Part shown: positions 36,823 to 44,538 of the stretch, piece after piece
Layout: each line of letters starts with the position of its first letter
Position numbering within the stretch: the first letter of the stretch is position 1
NCBI RefSeq assembly: GCF_038050375.1
Contig: NZ_CP150886.1
Span: 3,389,318-3,453,317, forward strand
Origin: Okeanomitos corallinicola TIOX110
GTDB lineage: Bacteria > Cyanobacteriota > Cyanobacteriia > Cyanobacteriales > Nostocaceae
DNA: 64,000 nucleotides
Direction of reading: 5' to 3'
Program-made: the position numbers and the translations under genes
The notes under the pieces: generated by a model
Told to the model about the DNA's origin: nothing
Seen by the model: only the letters and a program-made list of their open reading frames with translations
Databases searched by the model: none

Positions 36823-38034
36823 ATGCCAAAAATTTTAGTAATAGAAGATGAAGAGTCTGTACGGGAAAATCTTTTAGATTTATTAACAGCCGAAGAATTT
36901 GAAACTGTAGCTGCTGACAATGGAAAAGTTGGTTTAAGTCTGGCGATCGCCGAAATACCCGACTTAATTTTATGCGATATGATGATGCCCGAACTTGATG
37001 GTTATGGAGTATTAAAAGCATTACGCCAACAACCATTAACTGCCACAATTCCTTTTATTTTCTTGACTGCAAAATCTGCAAAATCTGATGTCCGTCAAGG
37101 TATGGATATGGGAGCAGATGATTATTTAACTAAACCTTTTACTCGCTCTGAATTATTAAGTGCTATCGTCAATAAGTTAGAAAAATATGCAACCTTTAAA
37201 AAGCATTTATCCAATCAAAGTGAAAGTCATAAATTATCACCAAGAATGCAGATATTAAATAAACAATTGCATCAAGATATAATCACTCATGATTTTCAAG
37301 GTTTTAAGATTCACTATCAACCAATTATTAATATAAATACTGGTCAAATCATTGGTGCTGAAAGTCTATTACGTTGGTATAATGACGAATTAGGTCAAGT
37401 TTCTCCTAGTGAATTTATTCCTCTAGCTGAATCAATCGGTTTAATTCTCAACATTGACAACTGGGTATTCAAAAATGTCTGTCAACAAATCAGAAGCTGG
37501 CATGATATGGGAATTAAGCCTTTAACAATTTCTGTTAATTTTTCAGCAGCAGAATTTAATCAAGAAGACTTAATTTCTAAAGTTGTTAATTTACTAGAAA
37601 TTAATAACTTAGATCCCCATTATTTAGAAATTGAAATCACTGAAAGTATGATTATGAAAGATGTAACGTTTGCGATCAACATGATGAATAAATTACGTTC
37701 ACTGGGATTTAAAATTGCTATTGATGATTTTGGAACAGGACAGTCTTCTCTTAACTATTTACGACTTCTCCCTGCTAACACCATTAAAATTGACCGTGCT
37801 TTTGTGCAAGATGTTGATCAGGATTGTACTAAAGCAATTATTACTAAGACCATGATTAAAATGGCTCAAGAATTAAAACTTCATATAATTGCTGAAGGCG
37901 TAGAAACACAGGCAGAACTATCATTCCTTCGGGACAATAAATGTGATGCTATTCAAGGCCATATATTTAGCATGGGATTGTCAAATTTAGAACTTGAAGA
38001 TTTTTTATTGTCCCAGCAAAATTTTTCAGTGTAG
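36823..38034 (+). CDS. Response regulator with EAL (c-di-GMP phosphodiesterase) output
   Basis: A 403-residue protein: receiver domain (1-120) with 'ILVIEDEESVREN', phospho-acceptor Asp in 'LILCDMMMPELDGYG' and Lys in 'DYLTKPF'; then an EAL domain (about 150-400). EAL residues needed for catalysis appear intact: Glu in 'GAESLLRW' (ESL variant), Asn in 'SVNFSA', Glu in 'LEIEITES', DD in 'AIDDFGTGQSSLNYLR', Lys in 'IKIDRAF', Glu in 'AEGVETQ'. It probably degrades c-di-GMP when phosphorylated by the adjacent kinase. The ATG at 36811 overlaps the kinase stop by four bases and is an alternative start. Confidence 0.9.
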   Translation: MPKILVIEDEESVRENLLDLLTAEEFETVAADNGKVGLSLAIAEIPDLILCDMMMPELDGYGVLKALRQQPLTATIPFIFLTAKSAKSDVRQGMDMGADDYLTKPFTRSELLSAIVNKLEKYATFKKHLSNQSESHKLSPRMQILNKQLHQDIITHDFQGFKIHYQPIININTGQIIGAESLLRWYNDELGQVSPSEFIPLAESIGLILNIDNWVFKNVCQQIRSWHDMGIKPLTISVNFSAAEFNQEDLISKVVNLLEINNLDPHYLEIEITESMIMKDVTFAINMMNKLRSLGFKIAIDDFGTGQSSLNYLRLLPANTIKIDRAFVQDVDQDCTKAIITKTMIKMAQELKLHIIAEGVETQAELSFLRDNKCDAIQGHIFSMGLSNLELEDFLLSQQNFSV

Positions 38035-38084
38035 ATGATAATAGAAACCTCTAAACAATAGTAAATACAATGTAAAAAATAGTT

Positions 38085-38459
38085 ATGACTCAGCAAAAAC
38101 AAGATTTTAATAACGATATCAGTCTATCTTCCTCCCATTCAGGAGAACGTTACTGGGGTAATGTGGAAGTGATAGAAGAAGGTGAAAATTATAGAATTAG
38201 CCGTTTAGAAATTAAGCCCAGACATGGAATCAAAGCACAAATACATTATCATCGTCATGAACATTGGGTTGTAGTTTCTGGGGTAGCAAAGGTTACTTGT
38301 AATGATGAGGAAATATTTTTAAATCGTAATCAATCAACCTATGTACCAGCAGCTAGTTTACACAAGGTAGAAAATCCTGGTTCTATTCCTTTGATAATTC
38401 TGGAAATTCAAAATGGTGAGTATTTAGGAGAAGATGATATAGAGCGTCCTTGTGAATAA
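38085..38459 (+). CDS. Cupin protein, mannose-6-phosphate isomerase type II C-terminal-like
   Basis: A 124-residue cupin. 'RYWGNVEVIEEGENYRISRLEIKP', 'IHYHRHEHWVVVSGVAKVTCN' and 'STYVPAASLHKVENPG' match the isomerase domain of bifunctional mannose-1-phosphate guanylyltransferase / phosphomannose isomerase. The metal site HxH...E...H is present ('HYHRHEHW', 'LHKVENP'). It may interconvert mannose-6-P and fructose-6-P for GDP-mannose, but stand-alone short forms are often of unknown use. It lies 50 bp after the EAL gene. Confidence 0.85.
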   Translation: MTQQKQDFNNDISLSSSHSGERYWGNVEVIEEGENYRISRLEIKPRHGIKAQIHYHRHEHWVVVSGVAKVTCNDEEIFLNRNQSTYVPAASLHKVENPGSIPLIILEIQNGEYLGEDDIERPCE

Positions 38460-38550
38460 TAAAAGGATGTAGAAGCACTCTTTGAGAAGTAACAAAGTGT
38501 GGCATTAGTAGTTTTTGATTATCAATTATTTAGATTAGGAGTGGGGATAA

Positions 38551-39264
38551 TTGACTAAGGAAAATATTCAAACTATTCAAACTATTCAAACTATTCAATT
38601 ACCTATTTCTTGGCAAGCTGTACTAGCTGAGGAATTAGAAAAACCTTATTTTAGTAAACTTCAAGAATTCTTAATTGAAGAAAGACAATCTTATTGTATT
38701 TATCCCCCTGAAAAAGATGTTTTTTCTGCTTTTGAATTAACAGCTTATGAACAGGTAAATGTTTTGTTATTAGGACAAGATCCTTACCACGGAGAAAACC
38801 AGGCACATGGATTATGCTTTTCTGTGAAACCAGGGATCAAATCACCACCATCATTAATGAATATTTTTAAGGAATTAAGAACGGATACAGGTTTTGATAT
38901 TCCCAGTCATGGTTATTTAGTCAACTGGGCTAAACAAGGTGTTTTAATGTTAAATGCAGTGTTAACTGTCAGAGCAGGTACAGCAAATTCTCATAAAAAT
39001 CAAGGTTGGGAAATTTTCACAGATGCGGTAATTAATCAGGTCAATCAAAAACCTGATCCAGTAATATTTGTATTATGGGGTGGTTATGCACAAAAGAAAC
39101 TAAAGTTGATTGATACAACTAGACATTTAGTAATCCAATCGTCTCATCCTTCACCCCTTTCTGCGCGTCATGGTTTTTTTGGTAGTAAGCCTTTTTCGGC
39201 GATTAATTCTGCTTTAAAGGGTTGGGGTAAACCGGAAATTGATTGGGAATTGGGTGACTGGTGA
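38551..39264 (+). CDS. ung: Uracil-DNA glycosylase Ung (family 1)
   Basis: A 237-residue enzyme. Catalytic motifs: 'VLLLGQDPYHGENQAHGLCFSV' (water-activating Asp), 'VLMLNAVLTVRAG', 'FVLWGGYAQKK' and 'QSSHPSPLSARHGFFGSKPFS' (HPSPLS, catalytic His). It removes uracil from DNA. A TTG start is chosen because AGGAG lies nine bases upstream. The first residues contain a threefold 'IQT' repeat coded by 9-bp tandem repeats. The last codons and the stop fall in two GACTGGT heptamers, so the C-terminus 'GDW' is repeat-derived. Confidence 0.92.
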   Translation: MTKENIQTIQTIQTIQLPISWQAVLAEELEKPYFSKLQEFLIEERQSYCIYPPEKDVFSAFELTAYEQVNVLLLGQDPYHGENQAHGLCFSVKPGIKSPPSLMNIFKELRTDTGFDIPSHGYLVNWAKQGVLMLNAVLTVRAGTANSHKNQGWEIFTDAVINQVNQKPDPVIFVLWGGYAQKKLKLIDTTRHLVIQSSHPSPLSARHGFFGSKPFSAINSALKGWGKPEIDWELGDW

Positions 39265-39314
39265 CTGGTAACTTGGTTATTAACCTCCCCCTCTCCCCCT
39301 CTCCCACTCTCCCT

Positions 39315-40073
39315 TTAAAACCATCCTTCTTGTTCTAGGGTTTCAATGAGTTGTAAACCACGGGGATCACCAACTCCTAAAAGTGAAGCTTTGGCATCTT
39401 CTCTAACTCCCAGGTCTTTATCTTCTGCAAAGGCTTGGATCAGTGCATCAATGGCTGTAGCATAAACTACATTGGAAGGTAGTTCTTTACACAATTGACC
39501 AATTGCCCAAGCGGAGTTACTACGGACTGCGGGTATAGGGTCTTGAACGAGTGCTTCAATCAGAGAGGGTATTGCACCGACCACTACTTCATAACCCACT
39601 GTTGCCATTTGTGCTAGGGCGCTGGCAGACCAGAGACGGACAGCAGAAATGTCAGTTCTGAGGGCATCGGTGAGAGGTTTTAGGGAACGACGGTCGCGGC
39701 AGTTGCCTAAAGCCCAAACTACGCCTTTTCGGACATAACCATTTAAATCGCGGTTTAGTTGATTGATTAATGGTTCAACTGCATCAGGACTGGGGTTGCG
39801 TCCTAGAGCATAAGCAGCACTAACTCTTACTAAAGGACAGGTATCAGTTAATAAACGAATTAGATGGGGTATTGCTCGTTCATCTTGAATATCACAAAAT
39901 GCACGGGCGGCTAACATTCGTTGCTGAGATTGAGGATCTGTTAAAAGCACCAGCATTGCTTCTGGATCAGGTTTGGCTATTTCTGATTCAGGCTGAATAG
40001 CTTCTATTTTATCTAGAGGGCTTTCCAGATCCGCTTCGTTATCAAGTAGTTTTATATCGTCTTCGTCGTACAT
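39315..40073 (-). CDS. HEAT-repeat protein
   Basis: A 252-residue protein made of about five HEAT/PBS-lyase-type repeats after an acidic N-terminus: 'ARAFCDIQDERAIPHLIRLL', 'VSAAYALGRNPSPDAVEPLINQL', 'KGVVWALGNCRDRRSLKPLTDAL', 'SNSAWAIGQLCKEL' and 'REDAKASLLGVGDPRGLQLIE'. Cyanobacterial relatives include phycobilin lyase-like and scaffold proteins. No lyase Cys-binding features can be asserted. Its specific role is unknown. Confidence 0.82.
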   Translation of the reverse strand: MYDEDDIKLLDNEADLESPLDKIEAIQPESEIAKPDPEAMLVLLTDPQSQQRMLAARAFCDIQDERAIPHLIRLLTDTCPLVRVSAAYALGRNPSPDAVEPLINQLNRDLNGYVRKGVVWALGNCRDRRSLKPLTDALRTDISAVRLWSASALAQMATVGYEVVVGAIPSLIEALVQDPIPAVRSNSAWAIGQLCKELPSNVVYATAIDALIQAFAEDKDLGVREDAKASLLGVGDPRGLQLIETLEQEGWF

Positions 40074-40196
40074 AATATTTTTTTGAATAAATAGAAATTA
40101 TATAACAGGAGGCAGCCCTTCGAATTCGCTCAGGACAAAGAGGTAGGGGAGGATTAATAACCCAATCACCAATCACCAGTCACCAATCACCTATTT

Positions 40197-40739
40197 CTAA
40201 TAAAGTGATTTTATCATCCAGAGGGATTGTGTTTGATAACCAAGCTGTTGATAAAGATTTAATGCGGGTGTGTTGGCAGTAAAGACTTGGAGACCGATTT
40301 GGCGATAGCTTTGCTCGCCGCAGGCATCGCCCCTTTGTTTTGCCCAATTTTCTATATGCTGCATTAATGCTTTACCAATACCCCGACGACGATGGGAAGG
40401 TAATACATACAGTAGAAATATATGAGCATGACGACTACCTGTAACTTGATCTATGGCGTTACCTGCCCAAAGACAGGCGACGGGGACTAGGGACTGGTGA
40501 CTGGTGACTGGTGACTGGGTTTTTTCTTGACTATTAGCTGTTTCTTCTGTTTCATATACCCACCATAAAGGGGTATCAGTGGAGAGGTATTGCTCGACTG
40601 TATGGGCCAGGTGGGAAAAATCTTGATCAGGAAACAGTTCTTGGTAAGTGTGTTGGATGAACTTTACCAAGAGTGCTTTGTCAAGGGTAGAGCCTCGACA
40701 AATAGAATAGCTGTCCAGTGGAAAGTCAAAATTGGGCAT
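40197..40739 (-). CDS. GNAT-family N-acetyltransferase
   Basis: A 180-residue acetyltransferase. The acetyl-CoA motif is 'LLYVLPSHRRRGIGKALMQHIENWAKQRG' (R/Q-x-x-G-x-G/A) followed by 'GLQVFTANTPALNLYQQLGYQT'. The N-terminal half includes 'CLWAGNAIDQVTGSRHAHIF'. The insertion 'SPVTSHQSLVPVA' is encoded by four GACTGGT-type heptamers, which are not a multiple of three in sum. The substrate is unknown. Confidence 0.88.
   Translation of the reverse strand: MPNFDFPLDSYSICRGSTLDKALLVKFIQHTYQELFPDQDFSHLAHTVEQYLSTDTPLWWVYETEETANSQEKTQSPVTSHQSLVPVACLWAGNAIDQVTGSRHAHIFLLYVLPSHRRRGIGKALMQHIENWAKQRGDACGEQSYRQIGLQVFTANTPALNLYQQLGYQTQSLWMIKSLY
40492..40519. repeat. Heptanucleotide repeat (GACTGGT x4) inside a coding region
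   Basis: Four heptamers, 28 bp, lie within the GNAT gene. Gain or loss of one unit would shift the frame. The same heptamer is at 39256-39269 and in spacers near 57.1 and 57.9 kb. Confidence 0.85.
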
Positions 40740-40795
40740 TGGGCATTGGGTTATTAATCTTTCTTCATCTCCCCCTCACCTCCTGTTCCCTGTGT

Positions 40796-40939
40796 TTACA
40801 AACTACGAATTAAAACACCCACGGGTGCGGGTGCTGCCATATCTGAGGGTAAAAATATTCTGGCACTGACGGCTACTAGAGCGATTAAAAATACTAAAAC
40901 TACTAGTAGGGGAGCAATGTATTGACGAAAAATAGACAT
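40796..40939 (-). CDS. Single-pass 47-residue membrane protein
   Basis: A short frame with start MSIFRQYIAPLLVVLVFL, a hydrophobic helix of about 22 residues, then 'ARIFLPSDMAAPAPVG' and a basic tail. It is in the same direction as the symporter unit and follows the 133-residue protein gene by about 80 bp, with a palindrome between. It looks like a small photosynthetic- or transporter-complex subunit, but I do not recognise it. Its length and tight codon-like composition support a real gene. Confidence 0.6.
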   Translation of the reverse strand: MSIFRQYIAPLLVVLVFLIALVAVSARIFLPSDMAAPAPVGVLIRSL

Positions 40940-40971
40940 ATTTATTTAGTCAGTTATAAGTTGTTAGTTGT

Positions 40972-40996
40972 AGGGGTTTAGCACTGCTAAACCCTT
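40972..40996. repeat. Dispersed palindromic element, copy 4
   Basis: GGGTTTAGCA (40974-40983), C, TGCTAAACCC (40985-40994), with flanking AG and TT extending the stem. It lies between the 133-residue protein stop and the 47-residue gene. Confidence 0.75.
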
Positions 40997-41020
40997 ACTG
41001 TCAATTGTGATTTCTAACAG

Positions 41021-41422
41021 TTAACGCTCGTCCCGGTCTAAATCATCTAGGACTCTTTCACAATACCAATTTTCTGGCATTCCGGGATAATTTTGTTTAG
41101 CTTGTTCGATTAACCTTTCTGCTGCGGCTACGTCACCGGATAATCTGGCAATGAGTCGGTTTTTCAAGTAGTTACCTGTGATTTCCTCATCTACTTCGTT
41201 CGGAAGAATGGGGTTATTAGGCTGTAACTTTTCGCGCCGTAATTGCCAAAATAGAACGTAGTAAAGTGTGCCAAAAATTAGAACTAGACTAATAGTTCCC
41301 AGGAGGGTGAGGAGGTTAAAGGCAAGATATCCGAGAACTAATTGTGAAAGTACATAACCTAGTAATAAACCTGTGACGATGAGGACGAATGTACCGACAA
41401 GAATAACTACTTGGTTCCCCAT
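41021..41422 (-). CDS. Two-helix membrane protein of unknown function
   Basis: A 133-residue protein. Two membrane segments (about 5-28 and 32-60) are followed by a soluble part with 'NEVDEEITGNYLKNRLIARLSGDVAAAERLIEQAKQNYPGMPENWYCERVLDDLDRDE', which has the look of a short TPR-like helical tail. I do not recognise a named family. It overlaps the 77-residue gene by 16 bp and is thus co-translated with the symporter group. Confidence 0.7.
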   Translation of the reverse strand: MGNQVVILVGTFVLIVTGLLLGYVLSQLVLGYLAFNLLTLLGTISLVLIFGTLYYVLFWQLRREKLQPNNPILPNEVDEEITGNYLKNRLIARLSGDVAAAERLIEQAKQNYPGMPENWYCERVLDDLDRDER

Positions 41423-41640
41423 ATATCCTCTTCTTCTTCAAGTCCTTTTCTGTTTGCTGTGACTGGTTTAGGATTCCAGGGTGCAAACAATGGTAATAAT
41501 AGTAATCCTGCTACAGCAGCAACAATGCTAATCAGAAAAAATAGAGGCCAACCTGTACTTTTTGCTAATGAATCTGCTGGCGAAACTAGGATATCATGAC
41601 TTACAGTCATAAAACTAGAAATTGACTTTTGTTCAATCAT
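41407..41640 (-). CDS. Small single-pass membrane protein coupled to the symporter
   Basis: A 77-residue protein with one membrane helix (about 31-52, 'PLFFLISIVAAVAGLLLLPLF') and an acidic tail ending 'EEEEDIWGTK'. Its start codon lies eight bases inside the symporter gene end, so the two are translationally coupled. It may be an accessory subunit of the transporter, as some SSS carriers have small partners. No named family is recognised. Confidence 0.65.
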   Translation of the reverse strand: MIEQKSISSFMTVSHDILVSPADSLAKSTGWPLFFLISIVAAVAGLLLLPLFAPWNPKPVTANRKGLEEEEDIWGTK

Positions 41641-43159
41641 TATCCTCTAGTCCAGGACGATTCATGGGTTTCCCCTGTAACTGACTGCTATGCCACAATG
41701 TCAATCCTTGCACAGAGCGTTCTGGTGGTTCGCTACTAATTAGAGAAATAGCCAAGCCTAATATAATTGCTATTGGGGCGGTGATGGCCGAGCGCCAAAT
41801 TCCCGGAAAGTTGAACCAGCCATTTTCTGAGCCAACCACAATGAGGATAACTGCTGCAACAGTGCCGTAAAATGCCCCATTAGCATTAATGCGGGGAACA
41901 AGAACTCCCATGAGGAAAATTCCCAGCAATGGACCTAAAAACATGGTGGTATATGTTACTAGAAACGGAAGTAAGGATTTTCCGGTTGAGGCTACAAAAA
42001 AGGCTGAAATTATCCCAACAATACCCCAAACGACAATCAAACCTTGGGCAACTTTTAAGGATCGAGATTCACTATATTCTGATTTGGCATAACGGTCATA
42101 AAAATCAACTGTCATGCAGGTAGCAAGGGAATGAAGCGCCGAGTCAATAGATGACATAGCAGCAGCAAAAATGGCAGCTACTAACAATCCTGAAGCCCCT
42201 GGGGGAACTTGATTAACGATAAAATAAGACAGAATTCCATCTGGTTTGACATCATCTGGAAGGCCTGCATTCAGGGAATAAAAACCAAATAATAAAACAC
42301 CAAGTAGTAGTGTAGCGGCCACACCGACAAAGCCAGAAAACCAACCCAGAAAAATTGCCTTACGGGCTGAGGGGACATCGGCACAGGAGACGTATCGCTG
42401 CACAGATTGCTGGTTTGTTCCTGCTATAGCAAAGGCCAGTATTCCATAGGCAATTAATGCTGTTGGTAGTGAGCGAATTGATTCAGGTTCCCAGGATAGG
42501 TTCACCACTGCTAGTTTTCCCCCTTCGCTGGCTGCACGCCAAAGTTCTCCAAACCCACCAGGAACTCCTGAAGTTGCAGCCCAAATACCAGCGGCTAAAC
42601 CTACGAAAATCATAGCAAACTGAAGTACATCAGTCCAAACTACTGCGGTAATCCCACCTGCTACGGTATAGACTATGGAAATTACCCCAACGATTAGTAT
42701 GGCTATATACACAGGCATACCCGTAATAGTTGAGACAACTAAGGACGCGGCATATAAAAGTCCTCCCAAACGGGCAATCACAAATAGTAAAAAACAGAGT
42801 GAACCAAGAGAGCGAGTTTTGGCATCAAATCGTTTTTCTAAATACTCATAGGCAGTGGTTAGATTCAGCCCGACAAACAATGGTAGAAATATGAAGATGA
42901 CTAATCCATAACCAATTAAGTCACCGAATTGAAGTTGTAGATAGAGAAAACCATGCTCATAGCCTTCTCCTGGACCACCAAGGAGTGAAGCAGCGGAGAA
43001 TGAGGTGGCAATAATTGAGAAACCAATGGCCCACCAAGGTAGTTGTCGTGAACCGCGAAAATATTCTTCTGTATTGTTTTGCTTGCGACTTGCTGCAATT
43101 CCAATGCCTATAACAATGATGGCGTAAATTGCAACAATGAACCAATCAATGATGCTCAT
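41633..43159 (-). CDS. Sodium:solute symporter (SSS family)
   Basis: A 508-residue carrier from ATG 43159 'MSIIDWFIVAIYAIIVIGIG'; the longer frame to 43285 encodes an unrelated-looking leader. Thirteen or so membrane helices are visible, with the SSS signatures 'GSRQLPWWAIGFSIIATSFSAASLLGGPGEGYEHG' (in parts), 'GGITAVVWTDVLQF' and 'AIFAAAMSSIDSALHSLATCMTVDFY', the last carrying the second sodium-site Ser residues. The family imports sugars, amino acids, vitamins or urea-like solutes with sodium. Substrate is not clear. It heads an operon with two or three small membrane proteins. Confidence 0.9.
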   Translation of the reverse strand: MSIIDWFIVAIYAIIVIGIGIAASRKQNNTEEYFRGSRQLPWWAIGFSIIATSFSAASLLGGPGEGYEHGFLYLQLQFGDLIGYGLVIFIFLPLFVGLNLTTAYEYLEKRFDAKTRSLGSLCFLLFVIARLGGLLYAASLVVSTITGMPVYIAILIVGVISIVYTVAGGITAVVWTDVLQFAMIFVGLAAGIWAATSGVPGGFGELWRAASEGGKLAVVNLSWEPESIRSLPTALIAYGILAFAIAGTNQQSVQRYVSCADVPSARKAIFLGWFSGFVGVAATLLLGVLLFGFYSLNAGLPDDVKPDGILSYFIVNQVPPGASGLLVAAIFAAAMSSIDSALHSLATCMTVDFYDRYAKSEYSESRSLKVAQGLIVVWGIVGIISAFFVASTGKSLLPFLVTYTTMFLGPLLGIFLMGVLVPRINANGAFYGTVAAVILIVVGSENGWFNFPGIWRSAITAPIAIILGLAISLISSEPPERSVQGLTLWHSSQLQGKPMNRPGLEDND

Positions 43160-43336
43160 AAGTTGTTTAGGTGATTTATTATTTGGCTGTGCTGAATTTA
43201 GAATATGAATTCCAAAAATGTTAAATCTTAAATTTTGATTATTTGCGTCTTGGTATGAAGTATATTCATAACTTTTGATCAGCAACTTTTATAATTTGAT
43301 TTAATTGATGTTTGGATCCGGCTGGACATTTTAGAA

Positions 43337-43732
43337 TCAGGATTTTACTTTATTTGTTGCCAGTTCGATCAAATCTTCAATTTTCTTAATATTTTGATCT
43401 CCGGCTAGATAACCTATACCCCGATGTAAATGGAGGCGAAATTGGGTAATGAGGGTTTCTTTATCTGTTTCTAGTCCGTCGTTGTAACAGCGTTGTTTAA
43501 GTGCTAATAGCAAGATATCGGCTATTTCGCCGCCAAATACTTTCCAGGTCATTTCGACGTTGCTATCTTGGGGGATGGGTACGGGTGATGGTGTTGCTGG
43601 TTCGGCGAGGGAACGACAAAATGCCCAACGACATAGTATGTTCCATTGTTCTATTTTGGTGTTGCGTTTGAGTTTGAGTAGTTGGTCTTTGGCTGTTTGG
43701 GATAAGCGTATACGTTCTATTGGAGATTCCAT
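43337..43732 (-). CDS. dndE: DNA sulfur modification protein DndE
   Basis: A 131-residue protein. The N-terminal 'IERIRLSQTAKDQLLKLKRNTKIEQWNILCRWAFCRSLAEP' is the hallmark of DndE, a small tetrameric protein that binds nicked DNA and is needed for phosphorothioate insertion. The later 'EMTWKVFGGEIADILLLALKQRC' and 'FRLHLHRGIGYLAGD' also fit the family. Length is normal. It is last of the minus-strand dnd genes, after an HNH insertion, and 178 bp from the symporter gene start. Confidence 0.9.
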   Translation of the reverse strand: MESPIERIRLSQTAKDQLLKLKRNTKIEQWNILCRWAFCRSLAEPATPSPVPIPQDSNVEMTWKVFGGEIADILLLALKQRCYNDGLETDKETLITQFRLHLHRGIGYLAGDQNIKKIEDLIELATNKVKS

Positions 43733-43777
43733 AGTTTTTTATTAATGAACCACGAAGGAAGGGATTAAGAATTAGGT

Positions 43778-44227
43778 CTAGCTTGATAGAGAAATAGGAT
43801 CTTCTGGGGGTGGATGGCGATTAATGGTTTTATCCGCTGCACGGATATTGATGATTCTTTCTCTGTTTAAGTTCAGTTTGACGATAGTTGCTTTTCCTAT
43901 GGGTGTCAAGCCTATGATTTGTAGTCCATCTTTTGACCAGATAAAATGTTTTTGCCATTGATTTTCTCTGGGATTCAATAATGGCACTTGATTACCTGTT
44001 TCGGGATCTATCGCTGTTGTATGATTGGATTTTCTACGGTTACAATGAAAACAGGCTAAGGCTAGATTATCTATAGTATCTTGACCGTTTTTGCTTAATG
44101 GAATTATATGATCTACGGTGAATAATACATACTGCCATTTTTCTGAGGCGTGGCAATATTCACATAATTCTAATGCCCGTTGACGGACTTGTTGTTGAAT
44201 TGCATCACTAATTTTTCTACTCGCCAC
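43778..44227 (-). CDS. HNH endonuclease lodged between dndD and dndE
   Basis: A 149-residue protein. The HNH core is 'CEYCHASEKWQYVLFTVDHIIPLSKNGQDTIDNLALACFHCNRRKSN' (in parts): CxxC pairs in 'CEYC' and 'CFHC' for zinc, the general-base DH and the N of 'NLALAC'. The C-terminal 'GNQVPLLNPRENQWQKHFIWSKDGLQIIGLTPIGKATI' is typical of the stand-alone cyanobacterial HNH family. It cleaves or nicks DNA. It follows the 92-residue gene by two bases, so the pair forms a unit inside the dnd cluster. A role in restricting unmodified DNA is possible but only inferred from position. Confidence 0.88.
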   Translation of the reverse strand: MASRKISDAIQQQVRQRALELCEYCHASEKWQYVLFTVDHIIPLSKNGQDTIDNLALACFHCNRRKSNHTTAIDPETGNQVPLLNPRENQWQKHFIWSKDGLQIIGLTPIGKATIVKLNLNRERIINIRAADKTINRHPPPEDPISLSS

Positions 44228-44229
44228 TT

Positions 44230-44508
44230 TTATATAGTCTGATTATTCTGATTTTGGGCAATATTACGAACTACGCGATTAATGAAACTGAGATAATCAT
44301 CTATTTCTTCATAACTATCTAATTCTTGTTCTTCTTCCTGGGTGAGTTGTGAATTTTGTTGTTTAGATAATAATAATTCAATGCGATTTTGGACAACACT
44401 AGAAGCACGAAAAATTGGTGTTCCTGCGTGTATTTCAATGCTAATTGCACCTTCTAGGGGTAAGGTTGCAGGTAAGTTGTTCAAGGTTGGGAGTAAGGGA
44501 TTTGTCAT
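44230..44508 (-). CDS. Small partner protein of the HNH endonuclease
   Basis: A 92-residue protein. 'GAISIEIHAGTPIFRASSVVQNRIELLLSKQQ' and 'EEEQELDSYEEIDDYLSFINRVVRNI' are recalled from small cyanobacterial proteins that precede HNH nuclease genes of this type. The acidic Glu-rich helix suggests a binding or inhibitory partner. It sits 30 bp after dndD and 2 bp before the HNH gene. Confidence 0.65.
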   Translation of the reverse strand: MTNPLLPTLNNLPATLPLEGAISIEIHAGTPIFRASSVVQNRIELLLSKQQNSQLTQEEEQELDSYEEIDDYLSFINRVVRNIAQNQNNQTI

Positions 44509-44538
44509 ATTTAATTCTCTGCAATACCAGATAATATT

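Noticed and set aside
43160-43285. Extended N-terminus of the sodium symporter
   Set aside because: The 42 residues have no membrane-family similarity; the ATG at 43159 begins directly at the first helix.
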